Source: Cephalotus follicularis (lineage: Eukaryota > Streptophyta > Magnoliopsida > Oxalidales > Cephalotaceae). Taken from it: DNA of 64,000 nucleotides. Below the pieces are notes generated by a model, which worked only from the letters and a program-made list of their open reading frames with translations, was not told the DNA's origin and did no database searches. Below are positions 1-11,194 of the stretch, one piece after another. Numbering within the stretch: the stretch's first letter is position 1; every line of letters begins with the position of its first letter. The stretch is taken from the NCBI GenBank assembly GCA_001972305.1, contig BDDD01006374.1, positions 1 through 64,000 of the forward strand, written 5' to 3'. A program made the position numbers and the translations under genes.

Positions 1-351
1 CTGAGAAGGAGAAAGAGAGAGAGGGGGAGACCGGCAGTGGAGAAAGTGAGAGAGAGGGAGACCGACAATGGAGTGGGAGAGAGGGAGAAAGAGAGAGGGA
101 GAAGGAGAAAGTGAGGGAGACGAGGGAAAGAGGGGAAAAAAAGGAGCAGGCACAAATTAGGGTACCTTCCGAGGGCATGGCGAGGGCAGTTAGTGCCCTC
201 GCCATTGCGAGGGCATGGCGAGGGCAATAACGCCTTCACCATGCCTTTTCTTTAAATAAAAAATAAAAAACGGGCTAAACGGCGAGGGGATCATGTGCCC
301 TTGCCATGCCCTCGTCGTTTGCCCTCGTCGTTGCCCTGTTTTTTAGTAGTG
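1..351. mobile_element. CACTA (En/Spm) transposon terminus, partial
   Basis: The last bases before 352 read, on the opposite strand, CACTACTAAAAAACAGGG, which is the canonical terminus of plant CACTA elements. Just inside it are several direct and inverted copies of a motif around GAGGGCATGGCGAGGGCA and GCCCTCGTCG (about 170-335). These match the subterminal repeat arrays to which CACTA transposases bind. Positions 1-155 are a purine-rich GA tract with no coding signal. The element runs off the left edge, so its transposase, other end and 3-bp target duplication cannot be seen. It sits inside the TA-rich stretch of the gypsy LTR that resumes at 352. Confidence 0.75.
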
Positions 352-1156
352 ATATATATTAAATTATATATATATACATGTATACATTAAATGAGCAGTG
401 GATGGCGTAATGCTTGGCACGACCACGTCCGAGACGGGTTCTCCCTCTACGCCCGAGCACGCACCTATTCGACCCAAGCGACGCACCCGTTAGCAGGTCA
501 GGACCAAATGGCCGAGATCCCCATCATTATGGGTCTGAGCATGGCTAGGTGTTTAACCCCTCGTTGGCTGGCGCCGAGCTCTCCATCCATCAAGGACCTT
601 GTTAATGACCCGAGGTGCCATTGCTAGTCCTACCCGGGGTGCCACCCCTTGTGCCGAGGAGAATGCGCCGAGGAGCGTAGGAGCATACCATGGCGTCGAG
701 CAGTGAACACCCGAGATGTCGGGGCTACACTGTGCGCACGAGCTCCCATACCCGAGCTGCCAGGGGTGCCGAGGATCCATACCCAAGCTACTATGGTGCC
801 AAGGAGCATAAGTGCTGAGCTCCCCTGTCCATACCCGAGCATCCATGTCTGCCAAACCCGAGCTCACCAAGTAGGCCTCCACGCATCCGCCCAAGCTTGT
901 CCTCTGCCATGCATGCACAGAGCCCTCCTCTGCTTGGTATCAGCGTCGAGCACGTCCTGCATGCACCTGAGCATGCTGAGCGGTGCTCCCAGGCGTTCCA
1001 TGCATGCGTCCAAGCTTGCATACGCCGAGCATGCCAAGATGGTACCCAGGCAAGCATGCATATGCCGAGGATGCCAGATGCCCAGCTCTTCACTGCTCAC
1101 AGTACGCATCCTGAGCATGCATCCAAGCACTGAGCATGCCGAGCATGCAATGTCAT

Positions 1157-1867
1157 AGCTGAAGCTCTGGCAGCGCCCGATCATGCAATGCATGCGAGTT
1201 CTCCACTGTCCATATGTCCGAGATGTCATGTCGGAGCTCTCCCATGCCGCACTCAAGCACACCATGCACCCGATTTCTCTTGAGCTCTCCACTGGTGTAT
1301 GCTGAACCCTCTTCTGCATGTATCCTGAGCCTCCATGGTGTGCGAGACGATAAGTGATGAACATAATTCCTCATGTCATGCGCTGTAGCCTGCAAAATGG
1401 AAGACAATTGTACTGTGGTTCGCCTGTATGAGCGCAGTACATGCGAGCATGTGCTCGGGTATTGCAATTATCATTATTATACTGTGCTTATCATTATCAT
1501 AATCCATTTTTTAGTTGCATTATGATAATGATAAGCACAGTATAATTTCAGTATAATAATAGCTGAAGCTCTGGCAGCGCCCGAGCATGCAATGCATGCG
1601 AGTTCTCCACTGTCCATGCATCCGAGATGTCATGCCGGAGCTCTCCCCTGCCGCACTCAAGCACACCATGCACCCGATTTCTCTTGAGGTCTCCACTGGT
1701 GCGTGCCGAACCCTCCTCTGCATGTATCCTGAGCGTGCATGGCATGCGAGACGGTAAGTGACGAACAGCGTTCCTCATGTCATGCGCTGTAGCCTACGAA
1801 ATGGAAGACAACTGTACTGTGGTTCACCTGTATGAGCGCAGTGCATGTGAGCATGTGCTCGGGTAGT
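1157..1867. repeat. Duplicated 307-bp LTR segment with 28-bp palindrome at the join
   Basis: The segment beginning AGCTGAAGCTCTGGCAGCG occurs at 1,157 and again at 1,561, about 307 bp each. The other two LTR copies have it once. Positions 1,465-1,521 are the reverse complement of LTR sequence at about 1,940-1,996. Positions 1,476-1,503 and 1,519-1,546 form a perfect 28-bp inverted repeat with a 15-nt loop. The first segment matches the 12,400 LTR variant and the second matches the 18,168 variant. Confidence 0.85.
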
Positions 1868-2339
1868 GCATGGTAATGTCTCCGACATGCATGGCCCTGT
1901 TGCATGCGCTATGTGCCCGACCTTAATGCCTGGATGTATAATGCAACTGAAAAATGGATTATGATAATGATAAGCACAGTATAATAATGATAATTGTAGT
2001 AAAAGTGATGCGGAGTAGGCATGCATTGTGCCTTGCATGAGAACATGCATGCATCCAAAGGGTGATGCATTGTATGCCGAGTGTAGCCTGCGCCAACAGT
2101 CTTCCCACTTGTGCATTAAGTGATGACATGATGGGTGTGTGCAGGAAAAGTATATATTAATTAAAAAGGGGGTATAAGTACAATGAATTGTAAATGATAA
2201 AGGGAAGTGTAATATAGCGTAGTGTAAAATAAGGAAGGCAGACCCTACATTGAATGGAAATGTAGAGTTAGTATAATGTATTGTAATGTTACTGTAATAT
2301 TAATGTATTGTTAATGTAGTGTCAATGTACTGTACTGTG

Positions 2340-2580
2340 CCTGATCACCAATTGAGATGAGCTGACTGATCACTGATTGAGATGAGCCGTCGGATCACCA
2401 ATTGAGATGAGCCGGCAAGGCTATCTTTGAGATGAGCCTACGGGATCACCGAGATATCCCAATGGATCACCGACAGAGATGAGCCATCGGATCACCAACT
2501 GAGATGAGCCGACTGATCACCGACCGAAATGAGCCACACTGACTGTTACTGTTACTGTTATTATTACTGTTACTGTTACC
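2340..2580. repeat. Tandem 25-bp array plus TGTTAC microsatellite in LTR
   Basis: Six to seven degenerate units of about 25 bp, each built on GATCACCNANTGAGATGAGCC, are followed by a TGTTAC-type microsatellite. The same array lies in the other LTR copies near 13,190-13,430 and 18,955-19,170. The microsatellite length differs between copies. Confidence 0.8.
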
Positions 2581-3010
2581 GTATAGTGTTTATTTTCCTC
2601 TCCTCCGCCAATAACACCTAGAGTATGTCTATTGCTCTTCCTACAGCCGAGGAACCCGAGGAACCGGTCTGCCTAAAATGTAACGATTATTCCTATCCCG
2701 GCTCCTCTGCCTTAACGTCTGGAGTGCGTTATTACTCCTCCTTTAGTAGGGGGATGTCGAGGAAGGATTTATTATGACGATTAATGATTGTGAATGATTG
2801 TTAATGACTGTTGAGGACTGATATGGAATGAATGACTGTTAAGAAATGATACGGAATGGATCGTACTGTCATTGATTGCTAGTAGCGAATGAGTGAAGTG
2901 TTATACTGTACTGTTATTATTACATCTCATTGCATTACATATTGCCTACTACATCTGCATCTCCATGCATGAGTGGGTTGTAGTTCCTACACGACCAATG
3001 GTCGCTGACC

Positions 3011-3326
3011 CATTGCATTTTAATGTAATGGGTCAGGTACATGTGGAGCTTCGCAGCAAGCTGAGGATTGAAGCCCCGGGTGAGTCTCATCCCTTTCATT
3101 GTAGTTCGACGACCCAAGAAGTATAGTGATAAATTATTGTATGACCTGACGGCTTGTGGCAGAGCTCCATTGTATTTTAACGTAATGGGTCAAGTACAGG
3201 TGGAGCTTCGCAGCAAGTTGAGGATTGAAGCCCCGGGTGAGTCTCCTCCCTTTCATTGCAGTTCGACGACCCAAGAAATATAGTGATAAGTTATTGTATG
3301 ACCTGACGGCTTGTGGCAGAGCCCCA
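3011..3326. repeat. Two tandem units of about 158 bp near LTR 3' end
   Basis: A unit starting near CATTGCATTTTAATGTAATG is repeated in tandem. It is also double in the 3' LTR (about 19,595-19,910) but single in the 5' LTR (about 13,866-14,025). This ties the right half of LTR copy A to the 3' LTR lineage. Confidence 0.8.
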
Positions 3327-3511
3327 TTATGAACAGTACTGTATAACTTTGGGGTTTATCCATACAAGTGATATATTTAATTGGGTATTATTCCGCATGT
3401 ATTATTATATTGTTCAAAGTTTTTAATTTCCGCTGAATAATAGTAAATAAATGATACTGTTCGTAGTGCGTCAAACCTTTGGGGTTGACCCTTGGGGTTT
3501 GGGGCGTTACA

Positions 3512-3901
3512 TCTTAGATGCAAAGTTCTTATGAGTCCCACATTGCCATCATACCACTGTTTTCTCAACAATACAAAGAGAAGAAACTAGACTTCGTGTT
3601 GTCATTGACTACAGTGATTTTGATGAATTTTCTCCTGTCCCAATACCTATTAATGAGGTCAATAAGGATGATAATTTGAATGAGGGTGTTGATAATTAGA
3701 GCACAATTGATAATAAAGATAGTTGTTAATAGAGACACAACTGGACTAGCCTATGTGCCGGTTCACAGGTCAACTCATAATTCAAAGCCTTCAACTCGAC
3801 TTTGGGATTTTTTTCACCTACCATGCTACTCAGCATCCCATTCATGCTTGTGATTGTTATGATAATGTTTCTCCCAAGTTCTTGAGTTTTCTATTTGTTA
3901 T
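3512..3901 (+). pseudogene. Old copia polyprotein remnant (integrase-RT spacer), unit 1
   Basis: The DNA between the gypsy LTR and the younger copia LTR translates in pieces to a typical copia spacer ahead of reverse transcriptase. It includes HRSTRNSKPSTRLWDFFTY and then HPIHACDCYDNVSPKFLSF, with stops and a frame change. The reading frame ends at the GTTAT target duplication (3,897-3,901) of the younger copia element. It is the counterpart of 20,096-20,485, whose continuation after the younger element, at 28,382, is the start of the same old RT domain. Confidence 0.65.
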
Positions 3902-4488
3902 TGTTGAGTTTGGCTTAAATTTTCTGTAATTCTGTAGAATCTAGTCGACTGCCAAGGATGGGTAGTCGGCTAGATTGTTGAAGTTTGGAGTTGCATTTCA
4001 TCTGCAGAATCCAGTCGACTGTCAAGGCTGGACAGTTGACTAGAATGGTAAGATAGTCGACTGGTGTCTGATGACAGTCGACTGTCGAGTTGCGACTTGG
4101 GACTTTTATTTATATAAAACAGTCAGCTGCTTGGTGGGAGGTAGTCGACTGGTTTGTCTGTCCAGTCGGCTGCCGCGCGACTTATATAAATAGGAAAGTT
4201 TCCTTAGGGCAAAAGTAAGAGAGCAAAAGGAGAGATAGCAGCCGTCAGCCAATTTTGCACTAGAGAGTGGGTCTTTCTGGGTGTAACAAGGGCTAAGGGT
4301 TTGTGAGAAACTCATTGTAATCTCATATTTACATAGTGAAAGAACCATATCACCTCTGCCCGTGGACGTAGATCACATTGATAGAACCACGTAAATCTTG
4401 TGTCGATTTATCTTTACCGTCTTGTTGGTGTGTGCTTGATTAAACTTTGTTATAGGTTGTTAGAATTACCGAGGCTAGTTTTACAACA
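3902..4488 (+). repeat. Copia 5' LTR, unit 1
   Basis: This LTR of 587 bp has perfect TGTTG...CAACA ends. It holds at least six copies or variants of the palindrome CAGTCGACTG between about 3,943 and 4,170, and a TATA-like stretch with TATATAAATAGG just after them. The primer-binding site follows two bases after its end. Confidence 0.92.
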
Positions 4489-4490
4489 AG

Positions 4491-4502
4491 TGGTGTCAGA
4501 GA
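4491..4502 (+). other. Copia primer-binding site
   Basis: TGGTGTCAGAGA is a one-to-two-base variant of the initiator methionine tRNA complement (TGGTATCAGAGC) and starts two bases after the LTR end. The gag ATG follows at 4,527. The same site lies at 21,094 in the second copy. Confidence 0.75.
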
Positions 4503-4526
4503 CAGGTTCTTGCTTCGGGATTCAAG

Positions 4527-5385
4527 ATGTCAGCAACCAAGTTTGATATTGCGAAGTTTAATGGAACATGCGATTTTAGTATGTGGCGTGTGAAGATGCA
4601 GGCACTACTGATACAACAAGAAGTTTGGGGGCCAGTAGATGGTGAAGAAGGTTTACCTGAGAATATGTCTCAGGTGGAGAAGAAGAGGATCCTAAATAGG
4701 GCACACACATTGATTCAGTTGTGTCTGGAGGATGACGTTCTCCGTGAATTTGTGGATGAGACTACGGCGATTGGGTTATGGAATAAACTGGAGAGTCGCT
4801 ACATGACCAAGTCACTCACAAACAGGTTGTATCTCAAACAACGCATGTATACTCTGCGAATGAAGGAATGTATGTCCATAAAATAGCATATTGACAATTT
4901 TAATAAGGTGATTCATGATTTGAAGAATACAAATATTAAAATTGATAATGAAGATCAACCCTTGATCTTACTGTGTTTGTTGCCATCCTCATATGATCAC
5001 TTTGTGGATACTATGTTATATGGTAGAGACTCCATTGATGTAATGATGTTAAGGATGCATTGTAGTCTAGGGAGTTGAAGAAAAACGTGTCAGAAAATAT
5101 GTGGGAGAATCAGGCAGACGGTTTGGTAGCTAGAGGCATGAACATGGAGAGAGGGTCAGGTAAAATGGGTAAGTCACGATTTAAATCGAGAGCTAAGAAT
5201 TCGCGATGCCTTATTTGTAATGAAACTGGGCATTGAAATGTTGATTGTCCGAAATACAAGGGAATGGGAATAGCTAAAGGGAATAAAATCGAAGCTAATG
5301 CAGGAGTTGTGCATGAAAGTTCGGATGAAGCTGATTCAAATTTAGTTCTGTCTGTTAGCGTAAATAACACAGTAGTTGGATTCTT
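4527..5385 (+). pseudogene. Copia gag, degenerate (unit 1)
   Basis: Gag coats element RNA in cytoplasmic particles. The first 119 codons are open from an ATG that closely follows the primer-binding site. They show the copia gag opening pattern of a short FNG core, then an SMWRVKMQALL segment and a W-N-KLESRYMTKSLTNRLYLKQRMYTLRM helix region. A TAG interrupts the frame after codon 119. Further downstream a CCHC zinc knuckle is readable as CLICNETGH, stop, NVDC (about 5,207-5,249). The expected Trp codon there has become TGA at 5,234-5,236, and copy 2 shares that stop. It is not functional as it stands. Confidence 0.85.
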
Positions 5386-6690
5386 TATTCGGGATGTTCT
5401 TTTCACATGACACCTAACAGGGATTGGTTCACCACCTATGAAGTCAATGAGGGGAAAGTTCTGTTGGGGGACAACAATGCATTGAAGGTTTTCAGATGTG
5501 GGAAAGTTCAGATCAAGATGTTTGACGGTGTGATTAGAACTTTGGAAGCTTGGCATGTTCCGAGGCTAACGAAAAACCTGATTTCCTTGGGGGTTCTAGA
5601 TTCTCATGGTCGCAAGTTTACCGGGGAGAATGGGATAATCAAAGTACTTAGGGGTGCTCTTGTTATTATGAAGGGAAAGAAGATCGATGGCCTATATTAG
5701 CTGTAGGGGAATACCGTGCTGGGTACTGCAGCAGTTGCTTCTTCATCAGGGGATAAAGATGCAGATACTACTCGACTTTGGCATATGCGTCTGGGGCATA
5801 TGAGTGAGAGAGGGTTGCAAATTCTATCCAAGAAGGGTTTGCTCGCTAGAGTGAAGTCAGAGAAACTGGATTTCTGTGAGCATTGTGTGTATGGAAAATA
5901 GTGTAGGGTGAAATTCAGTACTGCCATTCACAGGACCAAAGGTATTTTTGATTATATTCATTATGATCTTTGGGGTCCCTCGTCACATATGTCACTTGGA
6001 GGAAGCCGGTATTTAATGACCTTGATTGATTACTACTCTACAAAGGTCTGGACATATTTCTTGAAGAGTAAAGATGAGGCGTTTGTCAAGTTAAAGCAGT
6101 GAAAAACCATGGTAGAGAAGAAAACGGGAAGCGTGGTCAAAACTCTATGGACTGACAATGGTTTGGAGTACTGCTCGGAGGAATTTGACAAGTTCTGCAA
6201 GGATGAAGGTATAGTGAGACACCACACTGTATGAAAAACACCACAACAAAATGGAGTTGTAGAACGGATGAACAGAACGTTATTAGAAAGAGCACGCTGC
6301 ATGCTTTCTAATGCTGGACTCTCTAAGAAGTATTGGGCTGAGGCAATTCATACAGCAGCTTACCTGGTAAATAGGTCTCCATCAACAGCCATTGAGTTAC
6401 AGACTCCACAGGAGGTATGGTCAGGTATCGCGGGTGATTATTCTGGGTTGAAAGTATTTGGTTGTCCTGCATATGCTCACGTGAATGATGGTAAACTTGA
6501 GCCGAGGGCAAACAAGTGCATATTTCTAGGATATGCGAATGGGGTGAAAGGGTATCGGTTGTGGTGGATTGAAAATCCCAAGTCGTCAAAATTTCTTATT
6601 AGCAGAGATGTGACATTTGATGAGTCTGCCATGGTCAACCAGAAGGAGAAGTTTGAGAATGGTGAGAAAGACCTTGGTGTAGAGAAATAG
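5386..6690 (+). pseudogene. Copia protease tail and integrase, degenerate (unit 1)
   Basis: Copy 2 reads through the protease active-site region, but here two bases are missing near 5,366, so the frame breaks just before HMTPNRDWF. The following blocks are the post-protease domain, the GAG-pre-integrase zinc region (RLWHMRLGHMSERGL...CEHCVYGK), and the integrase core with DLWGPS, the LWTDNG Asp block and TPQQNGVVERMNRTLLERAR. They end in the conserved WAEAIHTAAYLVNRSPS and KVFGCPAY motifs. In-frame stops lie at positions where family members have Trp or Gln (for example after KIDGLY, after CVYGK and after KLKQ). A further TGA lies before KTPQQNG, in this copy only. The integrase cannot be made as one protein. 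Confidence 0.88.
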
Positions 6691-6724
6691 GTAGAGCTTA
6701 ATCTAGAAGCTCCGGGAAGGGAAG

Positions 6725-7303
6725 ATGAAGCTTCTTCCAGCCAGTCAACTCAAACCGAATTGCAATATCAGGATGAGGATGGAGCACTTCAGGAGCAACA
6801 ATATAGTATTTCTAGAGGTAGAGAGAGGAGGCAGATTAGACCACCATCAAGATACAGTCATGCGGGTAGCTTTTGCTTTGTCAGTCGAGAAAAGTGTTGA
6901 AGAAGAGGAACCATACACTTATAAGGAAGCAGTGAAAAGCAAAGAATCAACAGAGTGGGTAACTACCATGAATGAAGAAACTCAATCTCTTGAAAATAAC
7001 AAGACTTGGGAGTTGGTAAAGATGCCAAAGGGGAAACGGGTTGTAGGCTGTAAGTGGATTTTCAAGAAAAAGGAAGGTACACATGGGGTTGAGGCAAAAA
7101 GGTTCAAGGCACAGTTAGTAGCAAAGGGTTTTACTAAGAAGGAGGGAGTGGACTTTCATGAAGTATTTTCTCCAGTTGTGAAGCATAGCTCGATCCGTGC
7201 ATTACTCGCTATGGTTGCTTGTCAAGACTTGGAACTTGAGCAACTGGATGTCAAGACAGCGTTCTTACATGGTGAGTTGGATGAACAGATTTATATGGCC
7301 CAA
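6725..7303 (+). pseudogene. Copia reverse transcriptase, N-terminal part (unit 1)
   Basis: This is the RVT_2-type reverse transcriptase start. It carries EAVKSKESTEWVTTMNEE, the KWIFKKK block, FKAQLVAKGF, VDFHEVFSPVVKHSSIRALLA and the LDVKTAFLHGELDEQIYM catalytic segment. The frame is open up to the insertion of a solo LTR at 7,304 and resumes after it at 9,946. The upstream residues, which come from the linker to integrase, are read in another frame in the longest ORF. Confidence 0.9.
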
Positions 7304-8547
7304 TGTCACACCCCGTGTTCCATAAACAATATATATGACAAAGGCAAATAACATTGAACATTCAGCTTATGCAAAATACCATAAAATCTAAACTTTTAAA
7401 CAGGATAACATTGCGGAAGCATTTAAAACCATAAGCTGAAAAGCACATAACGTGCATCCCATACTACACGTTACCAAAATACATGTCTGTCATAGTTAAA
7501 AGCCCACGAAACGGAGCGTGATCAAAATACATAATCCGTCAACATAAAACTTAACCAACAGAAGTACGGTACGTAACTTTCATTTATTACATAGTAGCTC
7601 ATGAAAATCCAAAAGAACATAACCCCAAAAAAAACATTATTAAAACTTGTCCTTCGTCCATGCTGAACCATATCGGTGTCCACTGCATCAATCTGTAAAG
7701 TAGGGGGTTAGCCTTTGTCCTCACTCGGCTAAGCATAAGTGCAATTTGGGGTCAATATTAAATGCATGTCATGTAATGTATGCATAGTGATGCAGTACAG
7801 TAAAATAACAGTTTATACGTATGTGAAAAAATATATATATATATCAACAGTACAATAGTAACCCGGCCAGGGCTACGTCATCAGTAACAGCAGTGTCATT
7901 GAGGACCAGCAAATAGTATACAGTATGTCCACAAAGGGACTAACAAGCAGTCAGTCAGTACGAACAACGTCGCCAACTCCTGGCCCCACATCACACTCCT
8001 AACTTTGGCCCCACCTCCGGACGGCACGAAGTAGGCCACAGTACAGTACAGTGAGTTACCCACCCAACTCCTGGCTTCTAGGTCAACCCTGCCACTAGTC
8101 ATCGCTGGCAATCTCCGCCACACAACTAGTACGACGCAAACACAAACACAACCCAAACACAGCATAGTCACAGTGCAAACATAGTAACAGTACAGTTCAA
8201 GCAATTTTATAAAATAATTACTTGATCAAAGTATATCAGTTTACTTCAAGTCATAAAAATTAATTGAAATCATGCATTTCCATCTCATAGAAAATACTTT
8301 AAACAGTAAAAGTATTGGGATTCATTCCCCAGTTTGTTCGAAAATATGCATTTGTCTAATGTATATTTTCGTACTTAAATAATGATTTTTGAAATCATAT
8401 AAGCATTTCTAAAATATTGAAGCAATTTTAGAAACTAAACACAGTCAATAAACAGTACGTATGCAATGCATACAAATTCTCTAATGCACCATAACTGAAA
8501 TCGGGATCATTTCGTATCATTTAAGCGAGAATTATCCAAACAGTGTC

Positions 8548-8770
8548 TTAAAGCGTCGATATTTAACCCTTGGGCGTCGGCGCTTATTTCCTCTAAGCGT
8601 CGACGCTCAATCCTTAGCGTCAGCGATTTCCAGTACCTAAGGCATTGATGTTTACTCCTTAGGCGTCGACGTTATAATATAAAGCGTCTATGGTTCTCAT
8701 GCATTCAGTAGCAATATCACATTTTACAGTCCCAAGCGTCGATACTTATACCAGAGCGTCGACGGTTACG
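8548..8770. repeat. Palindrome cluster with GTCGAC core in solo LTR (first cluster)
   Basis: Variants of AAGCGTCGACGCTT recur at about 8,551, 8,570, 8,596, 8,662, 8,733 and 8,755. A second cluster of the same motif lies at about 9,597-9,750. The same layout is present in the second solo-LTR copy near 25,155-25,370 and 26,195-26,345. Confidence 0.8.
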
Positions 8771-9319
8771 TGCACAGTTCGTCTTCTTTCTCACGACGTT
8801 ACCAAACCAGAGGACTCCCAACCAACATACATGTAATTCGACATGCAATATATCCAGGAAAATGACATGCAATGACAGATTACACATCCAGTAAAACATG
8901 GCATCAATTCAGTGATAAAAAACAGTCAAAAAAGCCATGCAATCCACGCATAAACATCACTGATCAAACACTAAAAATTGAACACAAAATACAATTATGG
9001 CTTCCCCTACCTCTGGCTTCAAGTTAGAAGCCGAAAGTCCACTACTTTTAGTACTCAATCCAGTCACTTCGAGCTCCCATGTTCGGTCTAGATGCTCCCA
9101 GGTTCACTCCAGCAGTTGTTGTTCGAGCTCCAAGCTCTCCCTTGCTCAACAATGGAGTTTGAGCTTCTCTATCTCTACACCTTCTCTGATTTTCTCTCAC
9201 TTTCTGTGTTTCTCTCCAGTCTCTGGTTTCTCATTCACAGTAACAGACGAGAGAGATGAGAGGAGCCGATTTTATGCATTTCCCTTTTGTTTTTCTCTGC
9301 ATGCATTCATTGATTCCTT

Positions 9320-9367
<48 letters not shown>
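9320..9367. repeat. CT microsatellite
   Basis: An uninterrupted CT dinucleotide run lies in the solo LTR. The homologous run at about 25,924-25,962 is shorter. The Arg-Glu and Ser-Leu repeat ORFs across it are not genes. Confidence 0.95.
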
Positions 9368-9370
<3 letters not shown>

Positions 9371-9945
9371 ACCTGGTGCAACAGGTGTCCATTTCTTCCT
9401 TCTCCCAGTTCATGCATGCTCAGAACCCCACTCATAGCTGCCTCTTTTCAGTCCTTCCCAGTCCTGGAAAGTCAGGCGTCACATAGCATGCATTACACGT
9501 ATCAAAACGTGTGTGAAGGCGTCTGAAGGGTGGCGTGAACATGCCCCCATGCGACACGTTCGCCTGCTGTTAGTGTGTTTCTGGAATGCGACACAAAGCA
9601 TCGATGCTTTTATTTAAGCGTCCGCGCTTTGGTGTGTTGTGCGAATGGCGTTGACACGTATACTGTGCGTCGACGTTTTGGCCATTCATAAAACACGTGC
9701 GCATTTTGGTTGGTAAGGCATCGACGCTTTGGTTTAAGGCGTCGACGCTTAAGCCATTTTTCCTCATTCTTTCAAAGTAAGGCAAAAGTTTAACATTTCT
9801 TGATGTTCCCTATCTCAAAATCAACATTATACAAAAGGGAAAACATCATCAAAGTTGGGATATCCATCATTTTATTAATTTCAAGATAAAATTACATTAA
9901 CATAGTAAAATTACAATATCGGAAAATCCAGGGCGTTACACCCAG

Positions 9946-11118
9946 CAAAAAGGTTATTATTTTTCAGGGAAAGAAGATAATGTGTGTCTACTGAAGAAAT
10001 CCTTGTATGGATTGAAACAATCTCTTAGACAGTGGTATAAAAGGTTTGATACTTTTATGATCAAGAACAGTTATTTTCGATGTGAGTATGATAGCTGTGT
10101 GTACTTGAAGAAACTCCCGGATGATTCTTTTGTATATCTGTTGCTATATGTTGATGACATGTTGATGGCATCAAAGGGTAAATTAGAGATTAACAAATTG
10201 AAGGCTCAGTTAAGCAGTGAATTTGAAATAAAGGATTTGGGTGCAGCCAAGAAGATATTGGGTATGGAGATTCAAAGGGAACTTCAAGTTAGACGGTTAT
10301 ATGTATCTCAGAAAAAATATATCGAGAAAATGCTTGAGAGGTTTGGAATGGAAAAGTCTAAACCAGTAAGTACTCCGTTAGCTGGACATTTCAAATTTTC
10401 AGATTCATTATCGCCAAAGATTGAGGCTGAGGTGGAGCACATGGCTCGTGTTCCATATGCTAGTACAGTTGACAGTATGATGTATGCCATGGTGTGCACT
10501 AGGCCAGATATTTCACATGATATGAGTGTGGTTAACAGGTATATGGATAATCCAGGGGAAGCTCACTGGGATGCTGTGAAATGGATAATGAGGTACTTGA
10601 GAGGTTCTACAGATGTTGGGTTAGTCTATGGTAGCGGTGGAGCTGCTAGTGTGGATGTTGTGGGCTATTCGGATTCTGATTATGCGGGGGACATGGATAA
10701 GTGGAGATCCCTCACGGGGTATGTTTTCACTTTGTCAGGCTGTGCAGTTAGTTGGAAGGCAACTTTGCAACCAACAGTGGCCTTGTCTACGACGAAGGCG
10801 GAATACATGGCATTGACTGAGGCAGTGAAAGAAGCTATCTGGTTGTGTGGTTTGGTTGGTAGTATTGGTTTGATACAGCAGATTTTAACGGTGTATTGTG
10901 ATAGCCAAAGTGCCATTCATTTGAGTAAGAATCAGATGTTTCATGAGAGAACCAAGCACATTAGTGTCAAATATCATTTCATTCGGGATGTTATCGAAGG
11001 GGGTGAAATTGCAGTTCAGAAGATAGCCATGGCCAAGAATCCAGCTGATATGTTGACTAAACCGGTTCCTGGAGAAAAGTTCAAGCTTTGCTTGAACTTA
11101 ATTGGATGTTGTAGATAA
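9946..11118 (+). pseudogene. Copia RT C-terminal part and RNase H (unit 1), open frame
   Basis: This continues the RT interrupted at 7,304. It runs through CLLKKSLYGLKQS, the YVDDMLMA catalytic box with both aspartates intact, DLGAAKKILGMEI, and the TRPDISHDMSVVNRYM block. RNase H follows with YSDSDYAGDMD, KAEYMAL, YCDSQSAIHLSKN and HERTKHISVKYHF, ending LNLIGCCR-stop. No stop interrupts this segment, which makes it the best preserved coding part of the element. It serves as the reference for decoding the A-rich block at 27,202 in the other copy. It still lacks a start and is cut off from the rest of pol. Confidence 0.92.
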
Positions 11119-11181
11119 GCTCTTGGGGATGACAGATGTGGTGATGTGGAGTAGCTGATGTGAAGGTTGGAAAAATTTGAT

Positions 11182-11194
11182 CCAAGGTGGAGAT
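11182..11194 (+). other. Polypurine tract of copia unit 1
   Basis: CCAAGGTGGAGAT directly precedes the 3' LTR start, the usual place for plus-strand priming. Confidence 0.75.

Larger units (their letters stand above)
352..3511 (+). repeat. Gypsy-type LTR, copy A (chimeric solo LTR, 5' part hidden by CACTA)
   Basis: This is the same sequence as the LTRs at 11,625-14,205 and 16,828-20,095. It resumes after the CACTA end in a TA-rich stretch and ends GGGGCGTTACA, complementary to the TGTAA start of the family. No primer-binding site follows. The flank after 3,511 is the same as the flank after the complete 3' LTR at 20,095, so this is a solo LTR at a duplicated locus. Its left part resembles the 11,625 copy (for example GCTGAGCTCCCCTGTCC). 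Its right part resembles the 16,828 copy (two tandem units near 3,011-3,326, as against one in the 11,625 copy). The changeover lies at 1,157-1,867. The long ORFs in this LTR recur only because the LTR is repeated. Confidence 0.85.
7304..9940 (-). mobile_element. Solo LTR inserted in copia RT (unit 1)
   Basis: On the minus strand the block starts TGTAACGCCCTGGATTTTCC and ends GGGGTGTGACA, which are standard LTR ends for a plant gypsy family. It has no internal domain. The right target duplication is CCCAG (9,941-9,945) and the left is CCCAA (7,299-7,303), one base changed. Removing it rejoins the RT frame of the host copia. It carries a TA run, many copies of a GCGTCGACGC palindrome and a CT microsatellite. 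The longer ORFs inside it are low-complexity or unsupported. Confidence 0.9.

Noticed and set aside
391-2116. Several long ORFs on both strands in the LTR, some rich in Cys, His and Met
   Set aside because: They recur at 11,742-12,728 and 17,524-18,661 only because the LTR is repeated. They differ in frame and stops between copies and have no recognisable domain.
2340-2545. Regularly spaced 25-bp repeats that superficially resemble a CRISPR array
   Set aside because: The units are contiguous and degenerate without unique spacers, they lie inside a plant LTR, and no cas-like gene is present.
9231-9486. Arg-Glu repeat and Ser-Leu repeat ORFs
   Set aside because: They are the three-frame translation of the CT microsatellite in the solo LTR.
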